Part shown: positions 1-7,946 of the stretch, in pieces | Layout: the number at the start of each line of letters is the position of its first letter | Position numbering within the stretch: the first letter of the stretch is position 1 | NCBI RefSeq assembly: GCF_000380645.1 | Contig: NZ_AQXZ01000018.1 | Location: forward strand, 248,001-312,000 | Origin: Smaragdicoccus niigatensis DSM 44881 = NBRC 103563 | GTDB lineage: Bacteria; Actinomycetota; Actinomycetes; Mycobacteriales; Mycobacteriaceae | Reading direction: 5' to 3' | DNA: 64,000 bases | Position numbers and translations under genes: made by a program | The notes under the pieces: generated by a model | The model's database searches: none | What the model saw: only the letters and a program-made list of their open reading frames with translations | Told to the model about the DNA's origin: nothing

Positions 1-137
1 CCGGCAAACGGAGCAACTCTGTGAGCACATTGCCAGGCTATGCGATTTCCGAGCACGATAAGGGCCGCACGGGCGAGACCGCCCACCGCGGCGTCCGAGT
101 CCTTCGCAGCTTTCCTGCCCGGTTGGGACAAGGACAT
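1..137 (-). CDS. Possible 5' part of a divergent, unrecognised gene (cut by window edge)
   Basis: An open reading frame on the minus strand starts with ATG at 137 (in-frame stop at about 185-187) and runs off the left edge without a stop. The visible 45 residues (MSLSQPGRKAAKDSDAAVGG, then a short hydrophobic stretch) match no family I recognise, and no clear ribosome binding site precedes the ATG. Its divergent position relative to the acyltransferase gene, with palindromes between them, would suit a regulator, but this is only a guess. Confidence 0.25.
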   Translation of the reverse strand, partial: MSLSQPGRKAAKDSDAAVGGLARAALIVLGNRIAWQCAHRVAPFA

Positions 138-224
138 GGTGGAGAATCCGAACCATGCTGGCCGTTGAACTGCTGACGGTCAGCGGCCACCGGGACGACG
201 TGAAAGGTTCCTCACATCCCTTGA

Positions 225-260
225 CTGATATCAGGCTCGTAACTGATTCTTTTATCAGTT
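225..260. promoter_or_regulatory. Two palindromes, candidate operator upstream of the acyltransferase gene
   Basis: 225-234 is the perfect palindrome ctgatatcag. 241-260 is a perfect inverted repeat, AACTGAT-N6-ATCAGTT. Both carry the same CTGAT/ATCAG half-site and the pair lies 23-58 bp before the acyltransferase ATG, where a repressor would block transcription. The cognate regulator is unknown; the truncated divergent frame at the left edge is one candidate. Confidence 0.45.
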
Positions 261-282
261 ATTCCGCTTAGAAAGCTGTTGC

Positions 283-1050
283 ATGAACGCCGCGTCACCC
301 GCGCCCGCCCTGATTTCGGTGCTCGACACCTATCTGCGCACGTACCACCGCCATGAGGTTCAGGCCGACGAGATGCTCCCGGACACCCCGTGCCTCGTCG
401 TCGCAAACCATGGCTTCGGGGGCGCACTCGACCTCAACGCGATGGTTCTTGCGGTCGTTCTGGACAAACTGGTGGAATCCCGGCCGATCACCTTCCTGGT
501 GCATCAGGTGGCGTGGACCTTCAAGCTCGGATGGCTGATCGAGCCCCTCGGTTGCCGTCCGGGGAGTCAGGAGTCGGTCGACGCCGGGTTCGCTGCAGGG
601 CATCACGTCGCCGTTTTCCCCGGTGGTGACATCGAGGCCGCCAAACCCTACTCCGAGCGGAACGTCGTCAAGTTCGACGGTCGGACTGGTTTCGCCCGCG
701 TGGCAATCGAACATGACGTGCCGATTGTCCCGGTGGTGACCGCCGGTGCGGGGGAGTCGGTGTTCGTTCTCAACGACGGGCAGCGACTGGCGAAGTTGCT
801 GCGCCTTCCGCAATTGATGCGCGCCAAGTCCCTGGCGGTCAGCCTGTCGATTCCGTGGGGGCTCAACGTGGGCCTGGTCGGGATGGCGCTGCCATACATT
901 CCGCTCCCGACGAAGCTGGTCACCGCCGTGCTGCCGCCGATGCGTGCCTACGAGGGCGAGTCCGCGGAAGCGTTCGCCGGACGCGTGCACGGCGTCATGC
1001 AAGCGAAGATGGATGAGCTGACCGCCGGACGTACGCCCGTTATCGGGTAG
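283..1050 (+). CDS. PlsC/LPLAT-family acyltransferase
   Basis: A 255-residue protein of the lysophospholipid/glycerol acyltransferase superfamily, expected to move an acyl chain from acyl-CoA onto a lipid or glycerolipid acceptor at the membrane. The catalytic HX4D box appears as NHGFGGALD (His43, Asp48/50 region) and the substrate-binding block as VFPGGDIEA at about 111-119; a following basic/hydrophobic segment fits membrane association. It resembles the mycobacterial diacylglycerol-acyltransferase-like group more than classical PlsC, which is typically similar in length. The ATG at 283 lies just after a palindromic operator-like region and has only a weak Shine-Dalgarno. The stop overlaps the 3' end of the convergent gene by 11 bp. 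The acceptor cannot be told from sequence. Confidence 0.8.
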   Translation: MNAASPAPALISVLDTYLRTYHRHEVQADEMLPDTPCLVVANHGFGGALDLNAMVLAVVLDKLVESRPITFLVHQVAWTFKLGWLIEPLGCRPGSQESVDAGFAAGHHVAVFPGGDIEAAKPYSERNVVKFDGRTGFARVAIEHDVPIVPVVTAGAGESVFVLNDGQRLAKLLRLPQLMRAKSLAVSLSIPWGLNVGLVGMALPYIPLPTKLVTAVLPPMRAYEGESAEAFAGRVHGVMQAKMDELTAGRTPVIG

Positions 1051-1732
1051 CCGGTCGGGGTGGGTTCTTACCGGCTTCCAGTTCTTCCGGCGTGAGCACA
1101 ACCGCGACCTCTTTGCCGAGTGAGTAGCCGGGCGCCATTGGCAGTCGATCGCCACTCCAGAACCGGCCCGGGTCGTACCAATCGCGCCGGCGTTCCTTCT
1201 TGAGCAACCCCATCGACTCGTAGGTCACACCCACGACCTCAGCGCAGTATGTCGTCTCGAGCTCGGCCCTCGTGACCGGCGCCGCAACCCGGTTGACCTT
1301 GCCGCCGAGCCATCGACTCGCGACCTTGGCTGTGGACGGAAACGGCGTGCCGTCGAGGCGCGCGATCGTGCGCAGGACAGCATCCTCCTGCTCCTTCGTG
1401 ACACCCGGCTCGAGCTGGCGGAACCACGGAGTCTGGCCGTAGCGACCACACCACACCTGCACCGAACCGCGCAGGTCATGGAGCTGCACACCACGTTGGT
1501 AGCGCCCAGTCCACATGTCCTGAAGCGCCTTTCCGAGCTCGGCGTGCCACATCAATGGCGGCATGTCGTCCAGGACCACGGCCATTCCGACGTGATTGAC
1601 CGGGCTGTTGCTCAGGGTCTGGATCGCACGATCGGGACCCGAGTGACCACGGAAGATCCAGATGTCTCCAGTACGTGCGTTGTCGACAGCGGTGCTCAGG
1701 TTTACCGAAGATTCGCGCGGACGGGTCGGCAT
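1040..1732 (-). CDS. Permuted papain-like (YiiX/DUF830-type) hydrolase
   Basis: A 230-residue protein with the circularly permuted papain/NlpC-P60 arrangement seen in YiiX/YaeF-like proteins: an early His (NHVGMAV, His47) and a later Cys (TTYCAEVVG, Cys163). Such proteins are cysteine amidases, acyltransferases or peptidases acting on lipid or peptidoglycan substrates; the exact reaction is unknown. The N-terminal segment TGDIWIFRG is typical of this fold. No signal peptide is visible. It is transcribed divergently from the small membrane-protein gene at 1750 (17 bp between starts), so the two share a promoter region, and it converges with the acyltransferase gene with an 11-bp overlap. Family assignment is by motif order. 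Confidence 0.7.
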   Translation of the reverse strand: MPTRPRESSVNLSTAVDNARTGDIWIFRGHSGPDRAIQTLSNSPVNHVGMAVVLDDMPPLMWHAELGKALQDMWTGRYQRGVQLHDLRGSVQVWCGRYGQTPWFRQLEPGVTKEQEDAVLRTIARLDGTPFPSTAKVASRWLGGKVNRVAAPVTRAELETTYCAEVVGVTYESMGLLKKERRRDWYDPGRFWSGDRLPMAPGYSLGKEVAVVLTPEELEAGKNPPRPATR

Positions 1733-1749
1733 AGCAATAGCGTAGAGAT

Positions 1750-1998
1750 ATGGCGGTTTCTGGAGCGAAGGTTCTGAAATACGTTGGCATGGCGGGAGTG
1801 GTCGGCGTGGCCGCCACCGGTGTCATGGTGGCCCGAGATGAGCGCAAACGTCGGGCATACACGCCCGACGAAGTGCGCGAACAACTCCACGTTCGCTATA
1901 CCGCGGCCTACAACAACGGCGGCGAGGTTCCACGGCCGTCGAAGCCGACCATGCGCGAGCGTCTCCAGAATGCGCGGGAACGCCTGCGTCGCCACTGA
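1750..1998 (+). CDS. Small conserved membrane protein, function unknown
   Basis: An 82-residue protein: an N-terminal transmembrane segment (about residues 8-28, KYVGMAGVVGVAATGVMVA), then a strongly basic, Arg-rich cytoplasmic tail ending RERLRRH. Codon use and third-position GC match the neighbouring genes, which supports it as real. It is divergent from the papain-like hydrolase gene and is alone on its strand. I do not recognise a named family; proteins of this layout are common in Mycobacteriales. The ATG at 1750 is preceded by only a weak ribosome binding site. Confidence 0.65.
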   Translation: MAVSGAKVLKYVGMAGVVGVAATGVMVARDERKRRAYTPDEVREQLHVRYTAAYNNGGEVPRPSKPTMRERLQNARERLRRH

Positions 1999-2064
1999 CT
2001 GGCCTCGACAAACGCACCCACATCTGCCAGATCCACACCAAATGGAGCGCTGGTTGGGGTGGAC

Positions 2065-3144
2065 CTAACAGTTTGGGCCGCGTTTGGGCGGCCAGACAAC
2101 CGCCCGGCCGTCGAGCACGATGTAGTCGGGGTCCTTCATTCCGAGCAGTCGGGCCGGAGTTGCGGACGTCACTGTCGCGGCCATGAGCAAGGCATCGTCG
2201 TTTGCAGCTCCACCGAACATCGACACCGTCGCGTGGAAGAGGTTGTCCATCGTCGCCGTGCTCCCCGCGATCGTGTCGGTCCCGGCAACCCTCGCCACCG
2301 CGTCCTGCACGTCGATGTCGAGGGTTCCCAGTCGGTAGTGGCCACTGCACATTCCCGCCGCGGACATCGCGTCCGTCACCAAGGCGACCCGCTCCCCGCC
2401 AACCGCATTGATCGTGTTGCGAACGAGCGCCGGATGCAGGTGAATCCCGTCGGCGATGAGTTCGACGGTGACCCGGGGGTCTTCGAGCAGTGCGAGCGCG
2501 GGGCCGGGATCGCGCTGTCGAAGTGGACGCATCGCATTGAACAGATGCGTCGCGACGGTCGCGCCGACGTCGATCGCGGCCACGGTCTGTTCGTAGGACG
2601 CGTCCGTATGCCCGATGGCGACGATCACCCCGTGGTCGGTGAACTGTCTGATCGCGTCCATCGCTCCGGGGAGTTCTGGTGCGAGGGTCACCATGCGGAT
2701 GCGGCCCTGCCCAGCCTCGAGAACCGCAGTGATCTCCGCGCGATCCGGAAGGCGTAGCTGCGTCGAATCATGCGCTCCGCAGCGCAGCGCACTGAGCCAC
2801 GGCCCTTCCAGGTGAATGCCTTCGATCCGGTGATCGGTGCTGAGTTTCGACACCGTCGCCAAGAGTTCCGATGGCGACACCGTGACGAGACTCGCGAGCG
2901 TGGCCACCGTTCCATGGCTGCGATGGAACGCGAAGGCCGTCTCGGGATCGACCGCGTAATCAGCGCCTCCACCACCGTGCACGTGGAGGTCGACGAAGCC
3001 AGGCGCGACGATGCCGTCAGGGTGGTTCGACTCTGGCGGAACAGGTGGTTGACCAGGCCCGGCGAGGCCCGTAGCGGTGTCGATCCACCCGGGGCGGAAC
3101 ACCGAGCCGCCGTGGATCACGGTGCCGGCAGCAACGATCGTCAT
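2065..3144 (-). CDS. nagA: N-acetylglucosamine-6-phosphate deacetylase
   Basis: A 359-residue amidohydrolase that removes acetate from GlcNAc-6-phosphate to give glucosamine-6-phosphate in the cytoplasm. Visible features in order: HVHGGGG at 54-60 (this family usually has HxH or HxN here), HLEGP at 111-115, GAHD at 123-126, metal-ligand His in IGHTDAS (about 179) and ATHLFNAM (about 200), and the catalytic Asp in VTDAMSA (about 258). Length fits the family (about 360-390). The ATG overlaps the SIS-domain gene stop (ATGA, 3141-3144), making it the last of a four-gene translationally coupled operon whose other members import, phosphorylate and deaminate/isomerise the sugar. Expected to be controlled by the GntR regulator through the operators at 6424-6469. 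Confidence 0.95.
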   Translation of the reverse strand: MTIVAAGTVIHGGSVFRPGWIDTATGLAGPGQPPVPPESNHPDGIVAPGFVDLHVHGGGGADYAVDPETAFAFHRSHGTVATLASLVTVSPSELLATVSKLSTDHRIEGIHLEGPWLSALRCGAHDSTQLRLPDRAEITAVLEAGQGRIRMVTLAPELPGAMDAIRQFTDHGVIVAIGHTDASYEQTVAAIDVGATVATHLFNAMRPLRQRDPGPALALLEDPRVTVELIADGIHLHPALVRNTINAVGGERVALVTDAMSAAGMCSGHYRLGTLDIDVQDAVARVAGTDTIAGSTATMDNLFHATVSMFGGAANDDALLMAATVTSATPARLLGMKDPDYIVLDGRAVVWPPKRGPNC

Positions 3145-4124
3145 AGCGTCTCGGTCACCTTGAACAGACCGCGAGGCTCGTCCGGATTGCCGCCCCGGGC
3201 CAGTGCGAGATGGAGCGCAAGCTGTTGTAGCGGAAGGATTTCCAATAACGGCGACAGCGAATCGGCGACGTTGGGTAGCTTCGCGCCCACCCGAAGGATG
3301 TCAGCGTGGCGCTCCTCGAGTCGCTGCAGGACGGGCGCCATCGCGTGCCCACCCACGTTGTTCGGCACGATCGCGATCACCGGCACCTGTGGATCGACGG
3401 TCGCGAGCGGGCCGTGGAGGAGGTCAGCACCCGAGAAGGCCTGCGCGGAGAGGTACGACGTTTCCATGAGCTTGAGTGCTGCTTCCCGCGCGGTGGGGTA
3501 CGAATAACCGCGTGCGGTCGTGATGAGTCGCTGCGCGAATCGATAGCGCTGTGCCGCGGTGACCACGGCTTCGTCGTTGGCGAGCACCTGCTCCCCGAAC
3601 GCTGGCAAGTCCGCGGTGCCGCCACCCACGAACAGCTCGTACAGCGCAAGCAGTTCGGCGGTGTACGTCTTCGTCGCCGCGACGGACAGCTCCGGTCCGG
3701 CCAGGACGTCGATGTGGAGCTGCGCGGCTTCGGCAAGCGCGGAATCGGGGTTGTTCGTGACCGCCACGGTGAGCGCACCCTGCTCGCGCGCCACCGAAAC
3801 GGACTTCACCAGATCTGGAGATCCGCCCGACTGGCTCACCGCCACATAGAGCACATCCTCGAGCTTCGGCCGCGCCCCGTAGACGGTTGTCGAGGAGGGC
3901 GAGACGAGACCGGCGGGAAGTTGGTGATGAATCTCGACGAGGTACTTGGCGTACAGGGCAGCGTGGTCGCTCGTGCCGCGGGCCACGAACTGCACGAACC
4001 TGGGGGAGTAGTCCGCGATTCGCGCCTTGGCGACCGCGATCTGGTCCGACCCCTCACGCAGGAATCGCCGCCAGACGTCGGGTTGTTCGGCGATTTCACG
4101 GGCCATCAAGTGACCGGGGTTCAT
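3141..4124 (-). CDS. SIS-domain sugar isomerase/deaminase (NagB-II/AgaS-like)
   Basis: A 327-residue double-SIS-domain protein lacking the glutaminase half of GlmS. This is the form that in several bacteria replaces classical NagB and converts glucosamine-6-phosphate to fructose-6-phosphate and ammonia. Sugar-phosphate loops are visible as ARGTSDHA (48-55) and SQSGGSPD (98-105), with a second SIS half from about residue 190 containing LTTARGYSYPTAREAALK-like sequence. The start is ATG 4124, not any upstream codon in the same frame: it overlaps the kinase stop (ATGA) and has AGGAGC just upstream. It sits between the kinase and nagA, exactly the step the pathway needs, and no other nagB is present. 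Deaminase rather than plain isomerase activity is inferred from context. Confidence 0.88.
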   Translation of the reverse strand: MNPGHLMAREIAEQPDVWRRFLREGSDQIAVAKARIADYSPRFVQFVARGTSDHAALYAKYLVEIHHQLPAGLVSPSSTTVYGARPKLEDVLYVAVSQSGGSPDLVKSVSVAREQGALTVAVTNNPDSALAEAAQLHIDVLAGPELSVAATKTYTAELLALYELFVGGGTADLPAFGEQVLANDEAVVTAAQRYRFAQRLITTARGYSYPTAREAALKLMETSYLSAQAFSGADLLHGPLATVDPQVPVIAIVPNNVGGHAMAPVLQRLEERHADILRVGAKLPNVADSLSPLLEILPLQQLALHLALARGGNPDEPRGLFKVTETL

Positions 4125-5008
4125 TTCTGCTCCTGAAGCATTCGTTGTGCGATTTCGATGGCGCCGCGGACCGGGTCGACGGTCAGGATGCGGACGTCGT
4201 GGATGCGGTGTTCGGCGAGATGACGTCGAACACCGCGCTGGAGTGCCGGTTGGTGGACGGCGAGCCCGCCCGCGAGGACCACGGGCACCGGCGTCCCGAG
4301 CCGTTCTCCGACCGCGACCGCGAGGTTGGCCAGGTGACGCGCGGCCTCCTCGATAATCGACAGGCAGGTGGCGTCGCCGGTCTTGGCGAGCTCGAAGACA
4401 ACACGCGCTCGTCCGGCCCAGTAGCGGCGCTCGGGTTGGGCGTAGAAATGGTCGAGCAGGTCGGCGGCGGATTGCAGTCCGCAATCGGCGGCGATCTCCT
4501 GGCCAAGCCGGTCCGGGTGCTCGTTCCGGTCGACGCGGCCCAGCGTGTGCCGAACCGCCTCCCGGCCGATCCAATAGCCACTTCCTTCGTCGCCGAGGAG
4601 GTAACCCCAACCGCCCGCTCGTGCGCTTTCCGTCCCCGTGCGACCCCAGGCCACCGAACCGGTACCGGAGATGACGGCGATTCCATCGGTCAGACCGGCC
4701 GCCGCGAGAATCAGCTGGCTGTCGTGGACGATCCGGATCTTCGCGCGCGGAAATCGCGAGCTGAGCAGATCCCGCAGTCGCCGCTCGCCAGCCGGTGTGT
4801 CGATGCCGGCGGCTCCCGCACACACCGCGTCGATATCGTGATTGCCGACCCGCGCGACGATGGTGTCGAGCTGGAGTCCGGCCTCGACGGTGCCCACGCT
4901 CATGACGTTCGCGCTGCCCGAGAGTGCTTCTGCGACAACGGTTCCGTCCTCGGAACGAACTGCCTGCGTTTTCGATCCGCCGATATCGAGGCCGAGTACG
5001 GTCGCCAT
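4121..5008 (-). CDS. BadF/BadG-type sugar kinase, probable N-acetylglucosamine kinase
   Basis: A 295-residue ASKHA-fold kinase of the BadF/BadG/BcrA/BcrD family, which includes eukaryotic-type N-acetylglucosamine kinases. ATP-site motifs: LGLDIGGSKTQ at about 5-15, a second phosphate motif SGTGS at 114-118, GDEGSG at 139-144, and a C-terminal VLAGGLAV adenosine motif. The start chosen is ATG 5008, overlapping the transporter stop by one base (TGATG); an open frame extends further upstream but only as read-through of the transporter region. It would phosphorylate free GlcNAc brought in by the sugar porter, since no PTS component is present. Substrate is inferred from the operon. Confidence 0.88.
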   Translation of the reverse strand: MATVLGLDIGGSKTQAVRSEDGTVVAEALSGSANVMSVGTVEAGLQLDTIVARVGNHDIDAVCAGAAGIDTPAGERRLRDLLSSRFPRAKIRIVHDSQLILAAAGLTDGIAVISGTGSVAWGRTGTESARAGGWGYLLGDEGSGYWIGREAVRHTLGRVDRNEHPDRLGQEIAADCGLQSAADLLDHFYAQPERRYWAGRARVVFELAKTGDATCLSIIEEAARHLANLAVAVGERLGTPVPVVLAGGLAVHQPALQRGVRRHLAEHRIHDVRILTVDPVRGAIEIAQRMLQEQK

Positions 5009-6396
5009 CACTTGCTCGACTCCCACTTGCCTCCGTTGACCCAGAACTCCTGGATCTCCTCGAGGTGCTTGCCCTTCGTCTCGGGGGCCATCTTGTAGAC
5101 AAACGCGAAGCTCAGGACGGCGAACAGACCGAACACCGCGAACGTCCCGGCGCCACCGAGCGAATTGAGCATCGTGAGGAAGAAGGCAGCGATGATCGCG
5201 TTGGCAACCAGGTCGGAGGTCAGCATCGTGGACGAGCCCATGGACCGCAGCCGAGCCGGGAAGCTCTCGCCGGCGTAGACCCACACGAGTGAGCCGAATC
5301 CGAACGTGAAACCAACGGTGAACAGGAGGACCCCGAAGAAGCCGAGCGCGGTGAGCAGTCCACCGAAGTCAGAACTGGTCAGAAAAACGCCGATGAGCAG
5401 TGCGTTCGCCGCGATCATCATCGCGATGCCGCCCAACAGGATCGGTCGGCGGCCGACCTTGTCCACGAGCGACAGCGACACGAACACGGCCAGGAGCGCG
5501 GCGACCTGAATGAGGGCTGGAAGGACGAGCAGCGAGAAGTTGCCGTGGAAGCCCATCTTTTCGAACAGCCGTGGCGAGTAGTACACGATCGCGTTGATAC
5601 CCGTGATCTGGATCGCGAAGCCCAGCCCCACGACGAAGGCGGTGGCCCGCACGAATGGCTTGCGAAGCATTTCGCGGAAGCCGCCGCCCGACTCGGTTTT
5701 CAGGCTCCGCGTGATCTCTGCGATCTCGGCATCGGCGTCCGACGCCGGCTCGATCAGTCGGAGAGTTTCACGAGCTTTGTCGATCCGGCCTTTGAGGACG
5801 TACCACCGCGCGGTGTCGGGCATGCGGAGCAGCAGGAGCGTGGTCAGGAACGCGGGAATGGCGGCGAGGCCGAGCATCCAGCGCCAGCTTTCTGTTGCCG
5901 AGAGCGCGTAGGCGGCGAGGTATCCAAGAATGATGCCGATGACCGTCGCCACCTGATAGGCGACGAGGAGCGCACCGCGGTTCTTGGCCGGAGCGGATTC
6001 GGCGACGAACACGGGAACGACCACAATCGAGATACCGATCGTGATGCCGAGCAGGAAACGTGCACCGAGCAGCATCGGCACCGACGTCGACAACGCGCTC
6101 AGGACGGCGAACACGCCATACGTTCCGGCTACCAGCACCATCGACTTCTTCCGGCCGATCGCGTTCGCAAGCCATCCGGCGCCGATCGCGCCCGCGATCG
6201 ATCCGATGACGACAGCGGTCGTGATGAGCTCTTGTTGATGCGTCGTCAGCCCGAGGTCGCTCGTCATGAAGAGAAGCGCGCCGGCGATGTTCGACATGTC
6301 GTAGCCGTAGATGACACCGACGCTCGCGGCCGTGATGGCAACGAACAGCCCGAGCCGTGCCGGCGCCTTCGTCGCGATGGTGGTTGCTGTGCCCAC
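5008..6396 (-). CDS. MFS sugar porter, probable N-acetylglucosamine importer
   Basis: A 462-residue, 12-helix major facilitator of the sugar porter family (XylE/GalP-like). Sugar-porter signatures are present: IYGYDMSNIAG after helix 1, an RxxGRKKS-type loop after helix 2 (AIGRKKSMV), DTARWYVLKGR at the end of the first half, and the matching DKVGRRPIL in the second half and PETKG near the C terminus. The start is GTG 6396, preceded by AAAGGATCGGGGAC; the open frame continues upstream through the operators but that region is promoter. First gene of the GlcNAc operon, so it probably imports free GlcNAc for the downstream kinase. Confidence 0.88.
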   Translation of the reverse strand: MGTATTIATKAPARLGLFVAITAASVGVIYGYDMSNIAGALLFMTSDLGLTTHQQELITTAVVIGSIAGAIGAGWLANAIGRKKSMVLVAGTYGVFAVLSALSTSVPMLLGARFLLGITIGISIVVVPVFVAESAPAKNRGALLVAYQVATVIGIILGYLAAYALSATESWRWMLGLAAIPAFLTTLLLLRMPDTARWYVLKGRIDKARETLRLIEPASDADAEIAEITRSLKTESGGGFREMLRKPFVRATAFVVGLGFAIQITGINAIVYYSPRLFEKMGFHGNFSLLVLPALIQVAALLAVFVSLSLVDKVGRRPILLGGIAMMIAANALLIGVFLTSSDFGGLLTALGFFGVLLFTVGFTFGFGSLVWVYAGESFPARLRSMGSSTMLTSDLVANAIIAAFFLTMLNSLGGAGTFAVFGLFAVLSFAFVYKMAPETKGKHLEEIQEFWVNGGKWESSK

Positions 6397-6423
6397 TGTC
6401 CCCGATCCTTTCACTGGGCCACA

Positions 6424-6439
6424 ATTGGTATATACCAAT
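6424..6439. promoter_or_regulatory. GntR/HutC-type operator 1 (NagR/DasR-like dre site)
   Basis: The 16-bp sequence ATTGGTATATACCAAT is a perfect palindrome, 28 bp upstream of the sugar-porter GTG. It closely follows the dre consensus of DasR and the Bacillus NagR/YvoA (TGG-T-N4-A-CCA core), the regulators of GlcNAc use. The adjacent gene encodes a HutC-subfamily GntR protein, the family that binds such sites. Confidence 0.9.
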
Positions 6440-6453
6440 GTGATGTAGACAAC

Positions 6454-6469
6454 ATTGGCATATACCAAT
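6454..6469. promoter_or_regulatory. GntR/HutC-type operator 2 (NagR/DasR-like dre site)
   Basis: ATTGGCATATACCAAT, one mismatch from perfect symmetry, centred 30 bp from operator 1 (about three helical turns, so both dimers would lie on one face) and 28 bp before the GntR ATG. The mirror-image placement relative to the two divergent starts suggests control of the operon and autoregulation. Confidence 0.88.
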
Positions 6470-6497
6470 TGGGCCGTCAAGACGTTAGGGTGATTTC

Positions 6498-7202
6498 ATG
6501 TCAGCGCCTCGGTACTTCCAGGTCAAGATGGCACTTCAGGATCGACTCGCCGCGCTCGCTGAAGGCTCATCGCTACCGCCCGAGCGCGCGCTCGCTGAGG
6601 AACTGGGGACTTCGCGCACGACGCTGCGCAAGGCCCTCGCGGAACTGGCTGCCGAGGGACGCCTCCGCCGAACGCAGGGCAGTGGCAACTATGTTGCGCC
6701 GCCGAAAATCGTGCCGGTTCGCCAATTGACCTCGCTGACTGAGGATTTGGCGTCGATGGGGTTGACGACCTCGGCGAAGGTCCTGGAAATCGAGAAGGTG
6801 CGAGCGGGCGACGAACTCGCCACGATCTTCGGCGTCACGCCCGCTGCGTCGGTGTGGCGGCTGAACCGGTTGCGACTCGTCGACGGCGCGCCACTCGCCC
6901 TCGAGATCGCGCACCTGCCAGGCTCACTGCGCGATCTGCCGCAACGATTGTCGGAGCATGGCTCGCTGTACACCACCCTGCGCACCGCGTATGGGCGTCG
7001 GATCGCTACGGTCGAGGACGCGGTTGAGGTCGCGCTCGTCGATCCGAATGAGGCCGAGCTTCTCGATGTCGGCGTCGGCCAACCTGGTCTGCTCATCCAT
7101 CGAACCGGTCGGGACGAATCCGGCGAAGTCATCGAATGGACGCGCTCGTTGTACCGCGGGGACCGGTTCAAATTCGTCGCGACGGCAACGGTGCAGGCCT
7201 AG
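6498..7202 (+). CDS. GntR-family (HutC subfamily) regulator of the GlcNAc operon
   Basis: A 234-residue repressor-type regulator: winged helix at 1-65 (LPPERALAEELGTSRTTLRK is the recognition region) and a UTRA effector domain from about 80 to 230 that in DasR/NagR binds glucosamine-6-P or GlcNAc-6-P. It is divergent from the GlcNAc operon and separated from it by two dre-like palindromes. Ligand release by an amino-sugar phosphate is inferred from the family. The last bases lie 3 bp from the stop of the convergent lipoprotein gene. Confidence 0.92.
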   Translation: MSAPRYFQVKMALQDRLAALAEGSSLPPERALAEELGTSRTTLRKALAELAAEGRLRRTQGSGNYVAPPKIVPVRQLTSLTEDLASMGLTTSAKVLEIEKVRAGDELATIFGVTPAASVWRLNRLRLVDGAPLALEIAHLPGSLRDLPQRLSEHGSLYTTLRTAYGRRIATVEDAVEVALVDPNEAELLDVGVGQPGLLIHRTGRDESGEVIEWTRSLYRGDRFKFVATATVQA

Positions 7203-7205
7203 AAC

Positions 7206-7904
7206 TCACGCCGGGCACGTCGGCACATATTGTGGACCGACGTCCGGAACTGCGCTTTGGTACGCGACCACGCCGTCGAGTTCATAGGGACCACGAACGC
7301 TGCCGAACGATTGCGTTTCGAATGCTCGGTCATCACCCTGCTTGACACAGTCAACCCAGTTCGACGACACGACCACGCCTTGTGGCGTCTTGACGAATGC
7401 AATGACGCGGATGTTGAAGGGACCAGGTTTGTCGATTGCAATCCGTCCGGTCACGGTGGGACCCGAAAAGCCCGGGTCCGGTCGCACAGATTGGTCGGAC
7501 ACGGTTACCTTCGCCGCACCGACGATGTCCCAGTCGAACCACGTGCCAAGAACGGTGAGCTTGACGTTCTTGACGACACTGCCTTTCGGTACGTCGACGT
7601 CCAGACCGAAATCACCCTTGGGCGGTAGCTGATAAATGGTGTTGATCGGTGCCCCGGCGAGCCCGCCTTGGCCAGCAACGCCGATGATCCCGCCGGACTC
7701 GTCGATCATCGTCAACTCAAACGGGCTCCGGACCAACCCGACATCGCTGTTGGGATTCCGCAGGCGGACGCTGAGGTGTTCGTCGATCTGGGTGTAGCTG
7801 ACGATCTCCACGGGCGTCGGAGGCTTCTTGTCCTCGGCCTTCGAACATCCGGCCAAGAGGAGCAATGCGACGCTCGCGCAGATCGCGATGAGCTTGCGGA
7901 TCAT
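7206..7904 (-). CDS. Conserved lipoprotein, function unknown
   Basis: A 232-residue exported lipoprotein: short basic N terminus, hydrophobic segment and lipobox LLAGC (Cys20), giving a mature protein anchored to the outer face of the membrane. The body is beta-rich with an internal segment resembling FxxxL-type extracellular modules, but no family is recognisable. Start ATG 7904 has no Shine-Dalgarno; TAATGT lies six bases upstream, so the message may be leaderless. Convergent with the GntR gene; 3-bp gap. Confidence 0.75.
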   Translation of the reverse strand: MIRKLIAICASVALLLLAGCSKAEDKKPPTPVEIVSYTQIDEHLSVRLRNPNSDVGLVRSPFELTMIDESGGIIGVAGQGGLAGAPINTIYQLPPKGDFGLDVDVPKGSVVKNVKLTVLGTWFDWDIVGAAKVTVSDQSVRPDPGFSGPTVTGRIAIDKPGPFNIRVIAFVKTPQGVVVSSNWVDCVKQGDDRAFETQSFGSVRGPYELDGVVAYQSAVPDVGPQYVPTCPA

Positions 7905-7946
7905 TACTGGACATTAGCCCGCCGAATTCTTCGAACTACCGCGAAT

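Noticed and set aside
5545-6729. 394-residue plus-strand frame opposite the sugar porter
   Set aside because: Antisense shadow caused by high third-position GC; low-complexity Arg/Asp-rich product, and the minus-strand frame has full MFS motifs.
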